A DNA stretch of 37,661 nt, taken from NCBI GenBank assembly GCA_021204175.1, contig JAJPZT010000076.1, positions 1 through 37,661 on the forward strand. Direction: 5' to 3'. Each line of letters starts with the position of its first letter. The stretch's first letter is position 1. The notes beneath the pieces were generated by a model. That model had not been told where the DNA came from and searched no databases. It saw only the letters and a program-made list of their open reading frames with translations. This document shows positions 1-7,635 of this stretch, in pieces. This DNA is from Clostridiales bacterium (GTDB taxonomy: Bacteria > Bacillota > Clostridia > Lachnospirales > CAG-274). The position numbers and the translations under genes are program-made.

Positions 1-87
1 GTTTTTCTCATAGCTATATTATACCATAATCTGAGCCATTTGTCCACACCCCTCAAACTTTATATCAAATCCTTATTTATTTTTCTT

Positions 88-1203
88 CTATTTCACATAC
101 CCCAAAACCTTATCATATCCCCCTTTAAGCTGAGCCATTTCATCTATAGTTACGAAAACATAGCCCTTTGCCGCAAGCTCGGGAACAGCCCTTTCAACAG
201 TCGCCGCCGAAGAAGCATAAAGGTCGTGAAGAAGAATAACCGCTCCGTCTTCCGCTCCGTTCATAATTTGGCTGTAAACATAATCGGCGTTCCTGTATTT
301 CCAGTCAAGTGTATCAACAGACCAGTTGAAAAAAGGAATATTAACGGCTGTTTTTACAACGGAATTTATTGCGCCGTAGGGAGGTCTTGCCACATATGTA
401 TAAGTTCCGCAGGCGTTATAAACAGCGTTTGAAGTTGAATTTATTTCTCTTGCCACAGAAGCACTGCCGAGAGATGTTAACTGTGGGTGGCTGTAGGTGT
501 GGTTGCCCAGCTGATTTCCGCTTTCATAAATTGCCTTTATAAGGTTCGGGTATTCCTCTGCCCTTTCACCTACAACAAAGAACGTTCCGTGACCGCCAAC
601 TGCGGACAAAGCCTTTATAAGTCTTTCTGTTGAAGTGTAGCTCGGTCCGTCGTCAAAGGTGAGACAAATGGGCTTTCCCTGAATTTTAAGGGCTGACCTT
701 TCGCTTATAATCTCCGCAGTAAGCCACCCTCCGCTGCAAAGGTCAATCGACTTGTTTTCACTGTTATAAACAGGGTCAAACATTAAAACTCCGCCCAGTG
801 CTCTGACTTCGCAGAAAATTTCTCCGTCAATCAAATAAGCATCAAGGGTAAGCTCCTCACTGTCTGCCTTAACACTGAGCTTTGTACTTTCAACAGCCGG
901 AGCGGTAACATAGCTTTTAACAAACAAATCCGTTTCAAAAGGCTCAGCCCCTCTTGTTATAACAGCAGTCATAGAAGAGCTGTCGACACTCGCCGAAAAG
1001 CTACAGCGTGACCCTTTAAAAGCCGTACTTAAGTCCTGAAGTCTCAGACACACACGTCCGTCCACATTAAAGCCGTTAAATTCATAATTATTTTCTCCGC
1101 AGGTTACGCTTACATCAAGGCAGACTGTCTCGGCGGCAAAAACCGAGACAGTACCTAAGCAAAAAACAGTTGTTAATAAAATCGCAAAAAATCTCTTAAA
1201 CAT
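88..1203 (-). CDS. Secreted polysaccharide deacetylase (NodB/CE4 family)
   Basis: Probably removes N- or O-acetyl groups from peptidoglycan or another polysaccharide outside the membrane. The 371-residue product starts with a signal peptide (residues 1-24, MFKRF... to VFAAE). Residues about 30-150 look like two copies of a copper-amine-oxidase N-terminal-type stalk repeat (NVDGRVCLRLQDL and LIDGEIFCEVRAL). The catalytic NodB domain follows, with TFDDGP (182-187) for the base and metal aspartates, NHTYSHP (234-240) supplying the two metal histidines, RPPYG (273-277), a W-VDT-DW motif and ILLHD near 325. All CE4 motifs are intact, so an active metal-dependent deacetylase is expected. It starts 9 bases after the pheT stop codon and may be read from the pheST transcript; no terminator is visible between them or just downstream. 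The true substrate cannot be told from sequence. Confidence 0.9.
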   Translation of the reverse strand: MFKRFFAILLTTVFCLGTVSVFAAETVCLDVSVTCGENNYEFNGFNVDGRVCLRLQDLSTAFKGSRCSFSASVDSSSMTAVITRGAEPFETDLFVKSYVTAPAVESTKLSVKADSEELTLDAYLIDGEIFCEVRALGGVLMFDPVYNSENKSIDLCSGGWLTAEIISERSALKIQGKPICLTFDDGPSYTSTERLIKALSAVGGHGTFFVVGERAEEYPNLIKAIYESGNQLGNHTYSHPQLTSLGSASVAREINSTSNAVYNACGTYTYVARPPYGAINSVVKTAVNIPFFNWSVDTLDWKYRNADYVYSQIMNGAEDGAVILLHDLYASSAATVERAVPELAAKGYVFVTIDEMAQLKGGYDKVLGYVK

Positions 1204-1212
1204 AAAATCCCC

Positions 1213-3621
1213 TTATTTGTCTCTTAAAACAGCCCCTAATTTATCCTTAAGCTCTGCAAGAATTTTATCTACGGGCTTATTAACCTCGTCATCGGTCAGA
1301 GTTCTGTCAGCTGCTCTGAACCTTATGCTGTAAGCCACAGACTTAAGACCCTTTCCTACCTGTTCGCCCTTATATACATCGAAGAGCTTAACCCTTTCAA
1401 GGTTCTTTCCGCCCTTCTTCTTAATAATATCCTCTATTTCCTTAACGGTTACGTCCTCAGCCACTACCATTGAAACGTCTCTTTCAGTAGCGGGATATTT
1501 GGGCAATGGCTTAAAGCTTCTTTCAAATGCTGTAAGCTCAAATACCTTGGAAAGGTCGACAACAGCAATATAAGCCCTTGTGCCTATTGAATAATTTTTG
1601 AGGGTTAAGGGGTGAACCTCGCCTACATAGCCCATTTCCTCATTCTTTCCGAATATTTTGGCAAGTCTGCCGGGGTGCATAAAGGGAATGCTGTCATCAG
1701 GTTCAAAGCTTAATTTAGAAGCAAAGCCCAAAGCTCCGGCAAGCTCTTCAACAACGCCTTTAATTCTGTAGAAATCGCAATTCTTTCCGTACATACCCAG
1801 TGTAAGTGTAGGTATTTCGTTGGGAAGCTTCTTCATAGGCACTTCTTCCGGCATATAGACCTTTCCCATTTCGAAAAGATAAGCTGAGCCGTTGCGTCTG
1901 TTATAGTTTGTGGAAAGTGATTCGAGCATACCGTTGGCGCTTTGAGTACGCATTATGCTGAAGTCCTCGCCCAAGGGGTTTGTTATTTTAACAGCCTTTC
2001 TCAAAGGTGAATTTTCATCAATCGAAAGCTTGTCATAAACCTTGGGGCTTTCAAATGAAAATGTCATAGCTTCGCAGAAACCGCAGGCAACCATTGTCTG
2101 TCTGATTTTATCTTCAATAAGCTGTGTATAGCTCTTTTTACCGCAGGTAGGTGTTCCGGCAGCAAGAGTTGTTTCTATCTTGTCATAGCCGTAGAAACGG
2201 GCAATTTCCTCTGCTAAATCCGCCTCAGACACAAGGTCGGGTCTGAATGTGGGGATTTTAGCTGTCTTTCCGTCTGCTTCAACCTCGATTTTCTTGAAAA
2301 TGTCAATCATTTCCTGATCGGTCAGATTAAAGCCTATAAGCTTGTTTATGCTTTCTGCACTGTAAGCTACTTCCCAGGGTTCTCTCTTGTTGGGATAGCA
2401 GTCAACCATTCCGGGAACAACCTCACCGCAGCCTAACATTTCCACAAGCTGAACGGCTCTGTTTACTGCGTCAAGGGCTGTGTTGGGGTCAAGACCCTTT
2501 TCGTATTTAGCGGAAGCGTCTGTTCTCATACCTAACTTCTTAGCGGTAATTCTTATATTAGGACCGTTGAAGTTTGCAGACTCGAACAAAATAGCAGCGG
2601 CATTGGGAGAAACCTTTGAATTTTCACCGCCCATAACGCCTGCTATGGCAACAGCCTTGTTGGGGTCTGAAATAACAAGCATAGATGAGTCTAAAACTCT
2701 GTTCTGACCGTCAAGAGTAGTGAATTTTTCGCCGTCCTCTGCGTTTCTGATTATAATTCTGCCCTCATCGATAGTGTCGATGTCGAAGGCGTGCATAGGC
2801 TGACCCAGTTCAAGCATAACATAGTTTGTTATGTCCACAATGTTGTTAATAGGTCTTACGCCCATTGAAGTAAGTCTGTGACGAAGCCACAAGGGAGAAG
2901 GCTCAACCTTTACGTTTTTAACAACTCTGCCTATATATCTGGGGCAAAGCTCCGGGTTTTTAATCTCTACGGAAACAAAATCCGATGACTGACCCTCTGC
3001 CTCAGCCTTAACATTAATTTCGGGGTATTTAAAGGGCTTGTCAAAAGCCGCTGCGGCTTCTCTTGCAAGACCTACAACAGAATAACAGTCAGGTCTGTTG
3101 TTGGTTATTTCAAATTCAACAACATCGTCTGTCAGCTGCATAACATCTTTTACGTCTGAACCCAACTCAGGCTCGCCGCTGAAAATATAAATTCCGTTTT
3201 CGGGAGCATCGGGGAAGTCGTGAGTTGTAAAGCCCAGCTCCTCAACGGAGCACATCATACCGTTTGAAACAGCCCCTCTCAGCTTGCCCTTCTTAATTTT
3301 AACACCGTTTGCAAGAGTTGAACCGTCAAGAGCAACGGGAACATAAGCCCCTGCAAAAACATTGGGCGCACCTGTAACTATCTGAAGATTTTCGCCGCCG
3401 CCTACATTCACCTGACATATAACAAGGTGGTCTGAGTCGGGGTGCTTTTCAAGGCTTTCAATTCTGCCTACAACGCACTTGTCAATAGCCTTAGCCCTGT
3501 TGCATACGTTGTCGGCGATACCCTCAGCCTTTTGACCTGCCATTGTCATTACATCCATAAATGTATTTACATCGCAGTCAATATCCACATAATCCTTAAC
3601 CCATTTTAAAGCCAAATCCAT
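1213..3621 (-). CDS. pheT: Phenylalanine--tRNA ligase beta subunit
   Basis: Cytoplasmic beta subunit of the alpha2-beta2 PheRS, which charges tRNA-Phe and edits Tyr-tRNA-Phe. The 802 residues match the full family length. In order there are the N-terminal EMAP-like tRNA-binding domain (about 40-150, with VGRIESLEKHPDSDHL), the B3/B4 editing domain, the B5 domain (about 400-475), a catalytic-like core, and the C-terminal anticodon-binding FDX-ACB domain (about 705-800, KYPATERDVSMVV). The start is set by a GGAGG ribosome binding site 7 bases ahead. It lies 16 bases after pheS and shares its T-box-controlled transcript. Confidence 0.97.
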   Translation of the reverse strand: MDLALKWVKDYVDIDCDVNTFMDVMTMAGQKAEGIADNVCNRAKAIDKCVVGRIESLEKHPDSDHLVICQVNVGGGENLQIVTGAPNVFAGAYVPVALDGSTLANGVKIKKGKLRGAVSNGMMCSVEELGFTTHDFPDAPENGIYIFSGEPELGSDVKDVMQLTDDVVEFEITNNRPDCYSVVGLAREAAAAFDKPFKYPEINVKAEAEGQSSDFVSVEIKNPELCPRYIGRVVKNVKVEPSPLWLRHRLTSMGVRPINNIVDITNYVMLELGQPMHAFDIDTIDEGRIIIRNAEDGEKFTTLDGQNRVLDSSMLVISDPNKAVAIAGVMGGENSKVSPNAAAILFESANFNGPNIRITAKKLGMRTDASAKYEKGLDPNTALDAVNRAVQLVEMLGCGEVVPGMVDCYPNKREPWEVAYSAESINKLIGFNLTDQEMIDIFKKIEVEADGKTAKIPTFRPDLVSEADLAEEIARFYGYDKIETTLAAGTPTCGKKSYTQLIEDKIRQTMVACGFCEAMTFSFESPKVYDKLSIDENSPLRKAVKITNPLGEDFSIMRTQSANGMLESLSTNYNRRNGSAYLFEMGKVYMPEEVPMKKLPNEIPTLTLGMYGKNCDFYRIKGVVEELAGALGFASKLSFEPDDSIPFMHPGRLAKIFGKNEEMGYVGEVHPLTLKNYSIGTRAYIAVVDLSKVFELTAFERSFKPLPKYPATERDVSMVVAEDVTVKEIEDIIKKKGGKNLERVKLFDVYKGEQVGKGLKSVAYSIRFRAADRTLTDDEVNKPVDKILAELKDKLGAVLRDK

Positions 3622-3637
3622 AACTATACCTCCAAAA

Positions 3638-4663
3638 TCAGAACTGTTTTAAGAATTTAACGTCATTTTCGAACAAAAGTCTTAAGTCGTTAATGCCGTA
3701 TCTCTGCATAGTAACTCTTTCAAGACCCATACCGAAGGCAAAGCCCGAATAAACCTTGGGGTCAATTCCGCATCTTTCCAAAACCTTGGGATGAACCATT
3801 CCGCAGCCCAGCATTTCGATCCAGCCGCTGTCCTTACAAACACGGCAGCCCTTTCCTCCGCAGGCAAAGCAGGTAGCGTCCATTTCCGCAGAAGGCTCTG
3901 TAAAGGGGAAGTGGTGGGGACGAAATCTAACCTTTGTGTCCTCGCCGAAAAGCTGCTTTGCGAAAACCTCCAAAGCGCCCTTAAGGTCGCCCATAGTTAT
4001 GCCCTTGTCAACAACAAGCCCTTCAAGCTGGTGGAAAATAGGAGAATGGGTAGCGTCTACATCGTCTGAGCGGTAAACACGTCCGGGGGCAATAATTCTG
4101 ATAGGAGGCTTCCTCTGCTCCATAACACGAATCTGCATAGGTGAGGTCTGTGTTCTTAAGAGGAACTCGCCTTCGCCCTCAACGTAGAATGTGTCCTGCT
4201 CATCTCTTGCGGTGTGACCCTTGGGAATATTAAGGGCTGTAAAGTTATAATAAGCGTCCTCTATTTCAGGGCCTTCAGCAATTTCATAGCCCATACCTAT
4301 AAAAATATTCTTAATGTCTTCAATAACCGTATTCATAGGATGAATATGACCGAGACTTGACTTCTTTCCGGGCATAGTAACATCTATTTTTTCTTTTTTA
4401 AGCTTTGCGGCAACAGCCTGTTCTTCAAACTGTGTTCTTCTTTTTTCAAGATCCTGTTCAATAGCCGTTCTGACCTCGTTGGCAAGCTGACCTATAGCAG
4501 GTCTTTCTTCCTTAGAAAGCTTTCCCATGCCCTTCATAAGGGCTGTAAGCTCGCCTTTTTTGCCTAAAACTCTGACTCTGGCTTCATCAAGCTCTTTAAG
4601 GTCTTTAACCTTGCCGAAGCTTTCAAGAGCCCTTGCCTTAACCTCCAACAACCTGTCTTTCAT
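3638..4663 (-). CDS. pheS: Phenylalanine--tRNA ligase alpha subunit
   Basis: Catalytic alpha subunit of PheRS, 341 residues. An N-terminal coiled-coil (about 1-90) that grips tRNA is followed by the class II aminoacyl-tRNA synthetase core. Motif 2 is seen as [19 protein letters not shown] and motif 3 as [13 protein letters not shown] near the C terminus. A CxxC...CxxC stretch ([12 protein letters not shown]) sits before motif 3; similar Cys-rich inserts are common in clostridial PheS, so it is not taken as odd. AGAAAGGAA sits at the right distance before the ATG. First gene of the operon, directly below the Phe T-box leader. Confidence 0.97.
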   Translation of the reverse strand: MKDRLLEVKARALESFGKVKDLKELDEARVRVLGKKGELTALMKGMGKLSKEERPAIGQLANEVRTAIEQDLEKRRTQFEEQAVAAKLKKEKIDVTMPGKKSSLGHIHPMNTVIEDIKNIFIGMGYEIAEGPEIEDAYYNFTALNIPKGHTARDEQDTFYVEGEGEFLLRTQTSPMQIRVMEQRKPPIRIIAPGRVYRSDDVDATHSPIFHQLEGLVVDKGITMGDLKGALEVFAKQLFGEDTKVRFRPHHFPFTEPSAEMDATCFACGGKGCRVCKDSGWIEMLGCGMVHPKVLERCGIDPKVYSGFAFGMGLERVTMQRYGINDLRLLFENDVKFLKQF

Positions 4664-4742
4664 AGTAACAATTCCTTTCTGTAATATATGAACTCTTAAA
4701 AATGTTCTGCTGAAAACGATATTATAGCAACGCTTTTAGCAA

Positions 4743-4776
4743 TAAAAAAGGACTTCTACCCCAAAGGGACGAAGTC
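4743..4776 (-). terminator. Regulated terminator of the pheST T-box
   Basis: On the minus strand GACTTC pairs with GAAGTC, enclosing TCCC/GGGG, and the hairpin is followed by a run of six T. It overlaps the downstream part of the T-box antiterminator region, as expected for a T-box switch that stops transcription when tRNA-Phe is charged. Confidence 0.85.
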
Positions 4777-5005
4777 ATTCCGCGGTACCACCCAATTTCG
4801 GACGCAAAACGTCCGCACTCTTCGGTTTTTAACGGTTTCCTGCCGTTTTCTCCTAATAGGCTTGTGAAAAAACGTTTCAGAGAAAAAGCTCCAGCGTGAA
4901 CTTCTCTTAAATTTAAAAACGGGGAGCGCTTTCAGCCTGTGACGCTCTGTCTCTTTCGCCTAAAAATAAGTTACTCTCGCCTTCTCAGCCTTTATTTTTT
5001 AACTT
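4743..5005 (-). promoter_or_regulatory. T-box leader, phenylalanine specific
   Basis: The minus strand carries the near-invariant T-box core GGGTGGTACCGCGG (4780-4793), about 120 bases above pheS, then the terminator hairpin. Upstream lies a Stem I region with an AGAGTA S-turn and, on the opposite side of the same internal loop, GAAG-TTC-ACGC. TTC (4898-4900) is a Phe codon in the expected specifier position, which agrees with the gene controlled. Uncharged tRNA-Phe should bind the specifier by its anticodon and the T-box bulge by its NCCA end, favouring the antiterminator. Stem I boundaries are approximate. Confidence 0.93.
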
Positions 5006-5011
5006 AACAAA

Positions 5012-5040
5012 ATTATAACCAATAACCCCCAAAATGTCAA
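5012..5040 (-). promoter_or_regulatory. Sigma-A promoter of the pheS T-box operon
   Basis: Perfect consensus on the minus strand: TTGACA at 5035-5040, a 17-base spacer, TATAAT at 5012-5017. Transcription should start near 5005, just before the T-box Stem I. It is divergent from the rpsB promoter 50 bases away. Confidence 0.92.
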
Positions 5041-5090
5041 GACCCAGAAGAAATTTTTCAAAAAAATTGAAAAAAATAAATAAAAAGGGC

Positions 5091-5119
5091 TTGAAATGCC
5101 TTCGGTTTTATGATATTAT
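5091..5119 (+). promoter_or_regulatory. Sigma-A promoter of rpsB-tsf
   Basis: TTGAAA (5091-5096), 17-base spacer, TATTAT (5114-5119). The start should fall near 5126, giving a leader of about 125 bases before rpsB. Confidence 0.8.
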
Positions 5120-5125
5120 AATTTT

Positions 5126-5251
5126 TGGCGTGTTCAATATTCGCCGAACACTTATTACACACACAGCTTTCGTTTTACGGCGATGTGCCGAAAAAGGGTT
5201 TTCGGTTGCCGTTAAATGCTGTGGAGGTTTAACTAAAAGGAGGATTTTAAA
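5126..5251 (+). promoter_or_regulatory. Structured 5' leader of rpsB (possible S2 autoregulatory RNA)
   Basis: Hairpins can be drawn directly: GTGTTC (5130-5135) with GAACAC (5146-5151). A nested pair follows, with ACGGC (5177-5181) to GCCGT (5208-5212) enclosing CCGAAAA (5188-5194) to TTTTCGG (5199-5205). A local alternative pairs CGGC (5178-5181) with GCCG (5187-5190). Many bacteria control rpsB through a leader bound by S2, so autoregulation is a fair inference. No known leader class was recognised. Confidence 0.45.
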
Positions 5252-5980
5252 ATGAGTGTTATTACTATGAAACAGCTTCTTGAAGCAGGCGTTCACTTCG
5301 GTCATCAAACAAGACGCTGGAACCCTAAAATGGCTGATTATATCTTTGCCGAAAGAAACGGCATTTATATTATCGACCTTCAGAAAACAGTTAAAATGGT
5401 TGAGGATGCTTATAACGCTGTCTGCGACATCACAAAGGACGGCGGCGAGCTTCTTTTTGTAGGTACAAAGAAGCAGGCTCAGGACTCTATCAGAGAAGAA
5501 GCACAGCGCTGCGGTATGAACTATGTAAGCGAAAGATGGCCCGGCGGACTTCTTACAAACTTCGAAACAACCAAGACAAGAATTAAGAGACTTAAAGAGC
5601 TTGACGCAATGATTGAAGACGGCACAATGGATGTACTTCCCAAGAAGGAAGTTGCAAAGCTTATGCACGAAAAGGAAAAGCTTGAAAGAAACATCGGCGG
5701 TATCAAAGAAATGAAGAGAGTACCCGATGTTATCTTTATTGTTGACCCCAGAAAGGAACACCTTGCCGTTGCCGAGGCTCACAGCCTTGATATTCCCATT
5801 GTTGCCATTGTTGATACAAACTGCGACCCCGAGGAAATCGACTATGTTATCCCCGGAAACGACGACGCTATCCGCGCCGTAAAGCTTATCTCTTCGAGAA
5901 TGGCTGACGCAGTTATTGAAAGCCGTCAGGGCGTGGCTGAAAACGCAGCCGAAGCTGACGAAGAAGCAACTGAAGAATAA
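5252..5980 (+). CDS. rpsB: 30S ribosomal protein S2
   Basis: Structural protein of the small ribosomal subunit, assembled late and needed for S1 docking where S1 exists. The 242 residues show the S2 family pattern throughout: N-terminal [19 protein letters not shown], then IYIIDLQKT, the [11 protein letters not shown] segment, [13 protein letters not shown] and [12 protein letters not shown]. An acidic alanine-rich tail ([10 protein letters not shown]-like) follows. AAAAGGAGG lies 8 bases before the ATG, a strong site typical of highly expressed genes. It is followed 27 bases later by tsf, the usual partner, and both share the promoter at 5091 and the terminator at 6961. Confidence 0.98.
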   Translation: MSVITMKQLLEAGVHFGHQTRRWNPKMADYIFAERNGIYIIDLQKTVKMVEDAYNAVCDITKDGGELLFVGTKKQAQDSIREEAQRCGMNYVSERWPGGLLTNFETTKTRIKRLKELDAMIEDGTMDVLPKKEVAKLMHEKEKLERNIGGIKEMKRVPDVIFIVDPRKEHLAVAEAHSLDIPIVAIVDTNCDPEEIDYVIPGNDDAIRAVKLISSRMADAVIESRQGVAENAAEADEEATEE

Positions 5981-6007
5981 TTCAAATTAAACGGAGGTAT
6001 ATATATT

Positions 6008-6940
6008 ATGGCTGTTACTGCTGCTATGATTAAGGAACTCAGAGGGCTTTCGGGTGCAGGTATGAGCGCATGCAAGAACGCTCTTGTAGAGGCTGACGGT
6101 GATATGGATGCCGCTTTTGACATTCTCAGAAAGAACGGCGCCGCTACCGCAGAAAAGAAGGCAGGAAGAATTGCTGCCGAGGGTTTAAGCCTGCCCTATA
6201 TTTCAGAGGACGGAAAGACTGCTGTTGTTGTTGAGGTAAACTCAGAAACAGACTTCGTAGCTAAAAATGTTAAATTCCAGGACTATGTTTTGGCTGTTGC
6301 CAAGCAGATTGCCGGTTCAAGCGCTTCAAATGTTGAAGAGCTTCTTGCAGACAAGTGGAATGACGATCCTTCAAAGACAGTTAAGGAAGCTCACGTTGAT
6401 ATGGTTTCCACAATCGGCGAAAACCTTACAATCAGACGTTTCGAAAAGCTTGTTGACGAAGGCTCAAGCCTTTTTGTAAGCTATATCCACGCCGGCGGAA
6501 AGGTTGCTGTTCTTCTTGAAATGACAACAGACGTTAAGACAGACGCAGTTGTTGAAGCAGGCAAGAATGTTTGTATGCAGATCGCCGCTATGAGTCCCAG
6601 ATTTGTTGACAGAAGCGAAATCTCAGACGAATTTATCGCTAAGGAAAAGACTATTCTTATCGATCAGGCTAAGAATGACCCCAAGAATGCTTCTAAGCCC
6701 GAAAACATTATCGAAAAGATGATTACAGGCCGTCTTAATAAGGAATTTAAGGAAATGTGCCTTGTAGATCAGGAATATGTTAAAGACGACAGCTTAACAG
6801 TAGGCAAGTATATCCAGTCAGTAGCTAAGGCTGAAAACGGAAATATCGCCCTTAAGAAGTTTGTTCGTTTCGAAACAGGCCAGGGTCTTGAAAAGAAGAA
6901 TGAAGACTTTGCAGCAGAAGTTGCAAAGGCTATGGCTTAA
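6008..6940 (+). CDS. tsf: Translation elongation factor Ts
   Basis: Guanine-nucleotide exchange factor that regenerates EF-Tu-GTP in the cytoplasm. The 310 residues begin with the UBA-like N-terminal domain (TAAMIKELRGLSGAGMSACKNAL) and contain the diagnostic TDFVAKN segment near residue 80 that inserts into EF-Tu. Two core subdomains and a C-terminal module follow. ACGGAGG precedes the ATG. pyrH and frr, which often follow tsf, are not here; the transcript ends at the terminator 20 bases downstream. Confidence 0.98.
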   Translation: MAVTAAMIKELRGLSGAGMSACKNALVEADGDMDAAFDILRKNGAATAEKKAGRIAAEGLSLPYISEDGKTAVVVEVNSETDFVAKNVKFQDYVLAVAKQIAGSSASNVEELLADKWNDDPSKTVKEAHVDMVSTIGENLTIRRFEKLVDEGSSLFVSYIHAGGKVAVLLEMTTDVKTDAVVEAGKNVCMQIAAMSPRFVDRSEISDEFIAKEKTILIDQAKNDPKNASKPENIIEKMITGRLNKEFKEMCLVDQEYVKDDSLTVGKYIQSVAKAENGNIALKKFVRFETGQGLEKKNEDFAAEVAKAMA

Positions 6941-6960
6941 TTAAACGGTTTTAAAATATC

Positions 6961-7000
6961 AGAGAGAGCTCGCCTTTAGGGTTAGCTCTCTCTTTTTGTT
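6961..7000 (+). terminator. Intrinsic terminator of rpsB-tsf
   Basis: A perfect 10-base-pair stem, AGAGAGAGCT (6961-6970) with AGCTCTCTCT (6984-6993), followed by TTTTTGTTTTT. It sits 20 bases after the tsf stop and also faces the convergent holin-like gene. Confidence 0.92.
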
Positions 7001-7020
7001 TTTCCCTTATTATTAAATTT

Positions 7021-7443
7021 TTATAAGTTATTGGCTATTTCCTTAAGCTTTTCCAAAACCTTTTTGCCTACGCTGTCTTTAAAGGCGTTTAAAACCTCTG
7101 AAAGCCCCTGGGGAACATCTCCCCCTGCTTTCGATATATTCTCAGCCATACTGCCTACCTCACACACGGCAAAATAATATATACCGAAATACTTTAAAAA
7201 GTCGATTTCGAAAAGCCAGTCAAGGGCATAAAGGGCAGCCACAAAAACAAGCTCTATTATTTTTCCCATAAAGCCCTCTCTTGCTTTGGCGCTTGTCCAG
7301 TTTTTTAAAATGCTCGCGCCTATCCACCCTGTTATTGTGTCGCAAAACATTAAAAACAGCAAAACCATTACCGCCTTTTCGCTTATAACCACTGCCCAAA
7401 GGCATTTAGCACCGTAAAAAATAATTTCACATATGTTTTTCAT
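7021..7443 (-). CDS. Phage holin-like membrane protein (TcdE/holin_4_1 type)
   Basis: A 140-residue membrane protein of the holin family found in phages and as single copies in clostridial chromosomes, where some members (TcdE) help toxin export. Features seen: an N-terminal amphipathic start, a first membrane segment around VVISEKAVMVLLFLMF, then the family signature D-x-x-TGWIGA, a basic loop with SAKAREGFMGK, a second membrane segment (IIELVFVAALYALDWLF) and a possible third (YFGIYYFAVCEVGS). The tail is charged (KKVLEKLKE). GGGGGA sits 6 bases before the ATG. No endolysin, portal or other phage gene lies nearby, so it may be a domesticated single gene. It has its own promoter with an overlapping palindrome. 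Confidence 0.8.
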   Translation of the reverse strand: MKNICEIIFYGAKCLWAVVISEKAVMVLLFLMFCDTITGWIGASILKNWTSAKAREGFMGKIIELVFVAALYALDWLFEIDFLKYFGIYYFAVCEVGSMAENISKAGGDVPQGLSEVLNAFKDSVGKKVLEKLKEIANNL

Positions 7444-7460
7444 AAGAATCCCCCTTTTTT

Positions 7461-7498
7461 ATTTTATTGTATGCCAAAAAAGCTGTCATTCCGTGACA
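7461..7498 (-). promoter_or_regulatory. Promoter and overlapping palindrome of the holin-like gene
   Basis: Minus strand: ATGACA (7484-7489), 17-base spacer, TAAAAT (7461-7466). The -35 box is half of an inverted repeat, TGTCA-N5-TGACA (7484-7498), a plausible repressor or activator site. The ribosome binding site follows closely, so the leader is very short. Confidence 0.5.
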
Positions 7499-7557
7499 AA
7501 ATATAATAACAAGTCTTTATCACAAAAAAATTTTTCTTGAAATTTGTTATAAGCGTC

Positions 7558-7586
7558 TTTACTTAAATGCGGAAAATTGGTATAAT
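7558..7586 (+). promoter_or_regulatory. Promoter of the duplicated lipoprotein gene
   Basis: TTTACT (7558-7563), 17-base spacer, TATAAT (7581-7586), about 50 bases above the GTG start at 7636. The -10 box is perfect and the -35 box is four of six. Confidence 0.55.
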
Positions 7587-7635
7587 AAAGCCAATATAAC
7601 TGTAATTTGTGATTTTTTAAAGGGAGATAACAAAA

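Noticed and set aside
41-50. TGTCCACACC near the left end and its reverse complement GGTGTGGACA near 37613-37622, as possible element ends
   Set aside because: Only 10 bases, no transposase or target duplication, and normal operons fill the space between; most likely chance.
5108-5782. A 224-codon open frame antisense to rpsB
   Set aside because: It lies fully opposite a strongly supported ribosomal gene and its leader, has no ribosome site or family signature, and is explained by codon bias of rpsB.
7021-7443. Holin gene as part of a prophage
   Set aside because: Neighbours are tsf and a host-type lipoprotein; no other phage genes or att-like repeats are visible.
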